Translations under genes and position numbers: made by a program | Notes under the pieces: generated by a model | What the model was told of the DNA's origin: nothing | Database searches by the model: none | The model's input: only the letters and a program-made list of their open reading frames with translations | Part shown: positions 16,384-17,750 of the stretch, piece by piece | How positions within the stretch are numbered: position 1 is the first letter of the stretch | Layout of the letters: each line of letters opens with the position of its first letter | Assembly: GCA_002483465.1 (NCBI GenBank) | Contig: DLHX01000006.1 | Coordinates: 1-17,750, forward strand | Reading direction: 5' to 3' | Length of the DNA stretch: 17,750 nucleotides | Source of the DNA: Micavibrio sp. UBA7657 | Lineage (GTDB): Bacteria > Pseudomonadota > Alphaproteobacteria > Micavibrionales > Micavibrionaceae

Positions 16384-17750
16384 ATGAATGAACTGATGAA
16401 CCTCTTCGGCACCCCAACGGGTCCGCAATCATTCGACAGCATCCGCATCTCGATCGCGAGCCCGGAGCAGATCCGCAGCTGGTCTTTCGGCGAAGTGAAA
16501 AAGCCGGAAACGATCAACTACCGCACGTTCAAGCCGGAAAAAGACGGCCTGTTCTGCGCGCGTATCTTCGGACCGATCAAGGACTATGAATGTCTGTGCG
16601 GCAAGTACAAGCGTATGAAGTACAAAGGCATCATCTGCGAAAAGTGCGGCGTTGAAGTCACGCTGACCAAGGTGCGCCGCGAGCGCATGGGCCATATCGA
16701 CCTGGCATCGCCTGTTGCCCACATCTGGTTCCTGAAATCGCTACCCTCGCGTATCGGCCTCATCATCGATATGACGCTGAAAGAGCTCGAGCGCGTTTTG
16801 TACTTCGAAAATTTCGTCGTCATCGAGCCGGGCATGACCTCGCTCAAGACGTTCCAGCTCCTGAACGAAGAAGAATATTATGCCGCGCAGGATGAGTTCG
16901 GCGAAGGCACGTTCGAAGCCGGCATCGGCGCCGAAGCCCTCAAGAAAATCCTGATGGCGATCGATCTCGAAGCTGAAAAAGTCAAGGCGCAGGAAGATCT
17001 GCGCGATACGAACAGTGAAGCCAAGCGCAAGAAACTCGTCAAGCGCCTGAAATTGATCGAATCCTTTATTACATCCGGTGCACGTCCCGAATGGATGATC
17101 CTGGACATCGTTCCGGTTCTTCCGCCCGAATTGCGCCCACTGGTTCCGCTGGATGGCGGACGTTTCGCAACGTCGGATCTGAACGATCTGTACCGCCGCG
17201 TTATCAACCGTAACAACCGTCTGAAGCGTCTGATTGAACTCCGCGCTCCTGACATTATCGTGCGTAACGAAAAACGCATGCTGCAGGAATCCGTTGACGC
17301 CTTGTTCGACAACGGCCGCCGCGGCCGCGTCATCACCGGCGCCAACAAGCGCCCGTTGAAATCGCTCTCTGATATGCTGAAAGGCAAGCAGGGCCGTTTC
17401 CGTCAGAACCTCCTCGGTAAACGCGTCGACTATTCCGGTCGTTCGGTTATCGTCGTCGGTCCTGAACTGAAGCTGCACCAGTGCGGTATCCCGAAGAAAA
17501 TGGCGCTCGAGCTGTTCAAGCCCTTCATCTACCACAAGCTGGAAATGTACGGCCTGGCCTCAACGGTCAAGGCGTCCAAGCGCATGGTGGAAAAAGAACG
17601 TCCTGAAGTCTGGGATATTCTTGAAGAAGTCATCCGCGAACACCCGGTCATGCTGAACCGCGCACCGACACTGCACCGCCTCGGCATCCAGGCGTTCGAA
17701 CCTGTCCTGATTGAAGGCAAGGCGATCCAGCTTCACCCGCTGGTCTGCAC
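16384..17750 (+). CDS. rpoC: DNA-directed RNA polymerase subunit beta', N-terminal part (runs off the window)
   Basis: The frame from ATG 16384 is open to the window end, giving 455 residues of a protein normally near 1400. It starts MNELMNLFG and has the N-terminal zinc-binding site with Cys70, Cys72, Cys85 and Cys88 (CLCGKYKR ... CEKCGV), identical in spacing to E. coli. Further on are the clamp region, LDIVPVLPPELRPLVPLDGG, the lid/rudder-side segment DLNDLYRRVINRNNRLKRL and the switch region KQGRFRQNLLGKRVDYSGRS, then LNRAPTLHRLGIQAFEPVL. The catalytic NADFDGD motif lies just beyond the end. AAGGAAG sits 6 bases before the start. Confidence 0.97.
   Translation, partial: MNELMNLFGTPTGPQSFDSIRISIASPEQIRSWSFGEVKKPETINYRTFKPEKDGLFCARIFGPIKDYECLCGKYKRMKYKGIICEKCGVEVTLTKVRRERMGHIDLASPVAHIWFLKSLPSRIGLIIDMTLKELERVLYFENFVVIEPGMTSLKTFQLLNEEEYYAAQDEFGEGTFEAGIGAEALKKILMAIDLEAEKVKAQEDLRDTNSEAKRKKLVKRLKLIESFITSGARPEWMILDIVPVLPPELRPLVPLDGGRFATSDLNDLYRRVINRNNRLKRLIELRAPDIIVRNEKRMLQESVDALFDNGRRGRVITGANKRPLKSLSDMLKGKQGRFRQNLLGKRVDYSGRSVIVVGPELKLHQCGIPKKMALELFKPFIYHKLEMYGLASTVKASKRMVEKERPEVWDILEEVIREHPVMLNRAPTLHRLGIQAFEPVLIEGKAIQLHPLVC

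Overview
The window is a stretch of an alphaproteobacterial chromosome, moderately GC-rich by eye. The assignment rests on the RpoB rifampicin region ([20 protein letters not shown], with Thr after DQ as is usual in that class), on RpoC, L1 and L7/L12 of alphaproteobacterial type, and on a P-protein split into GcvPA and GcvPB. The many short unrecognised genes point to a less-studied lineage. No order or genus can be named safely from the sequence alone.

Bases 1-1598 hold a short region with TTCCCTGT repeats, then an unrecognised 404-residue protein on the minus strand, then a divergent control region. Bases 1599-6203 hold the glycine cleavage system on the plus strand in the order gcvT-gcvH-gcvPA-gcvPB. 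T, H and the two P subunits together with dihydrolipoamide dehydrogenase (L protein, not in this window) oxidise glycine to CO2, ammonia and methylene-THF. The run is broken between gcvPA and gcvPB by about 330 bases, in which the minus strand carries a small Asn/Gln/Pro-rich, apparently disordered protein with a good ribosome binding site and a long stem-loop. Bases 6206-6963 hold two minus-strand genes: a stand-alone cyclic-nucleotide-binding protein and, after it, a possible 46-residue peptide.

Bases 7201-17750 are the secE-nusG-rplK-rplA / rplJ-rplL / rpoB-rpoC cluster of translocation, transcription and translation genes; rpoC runs off the end. Its order is the universal one, but it is opened at two places. 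Between rplA and rplJ there is a terminator that works in both directions, one or two short minus-strand genes, and a new promoter with a long leader ending in a terminator-like hairpin just before rplJ. Between rplL and rpoB there is a terminator, a strong promoter, two small tandem membrane-protein genes that look like paralogues (shared SC-x4-P-x5-C motif and a C-terminal EP-x-H/HH tail), and then a further promoter and about 200 bases of leader before rpoB. The cluster thus appears to be at least three transcription units rather than one. RpoB and L1 both carry Lys-rich N-terminal extensions.

The most unusual items are the tandem two-cysteine membrane proteins, the disordered protein encoded antisense inside the gcv cluster, and the predicted attenuator in front of rplJ.
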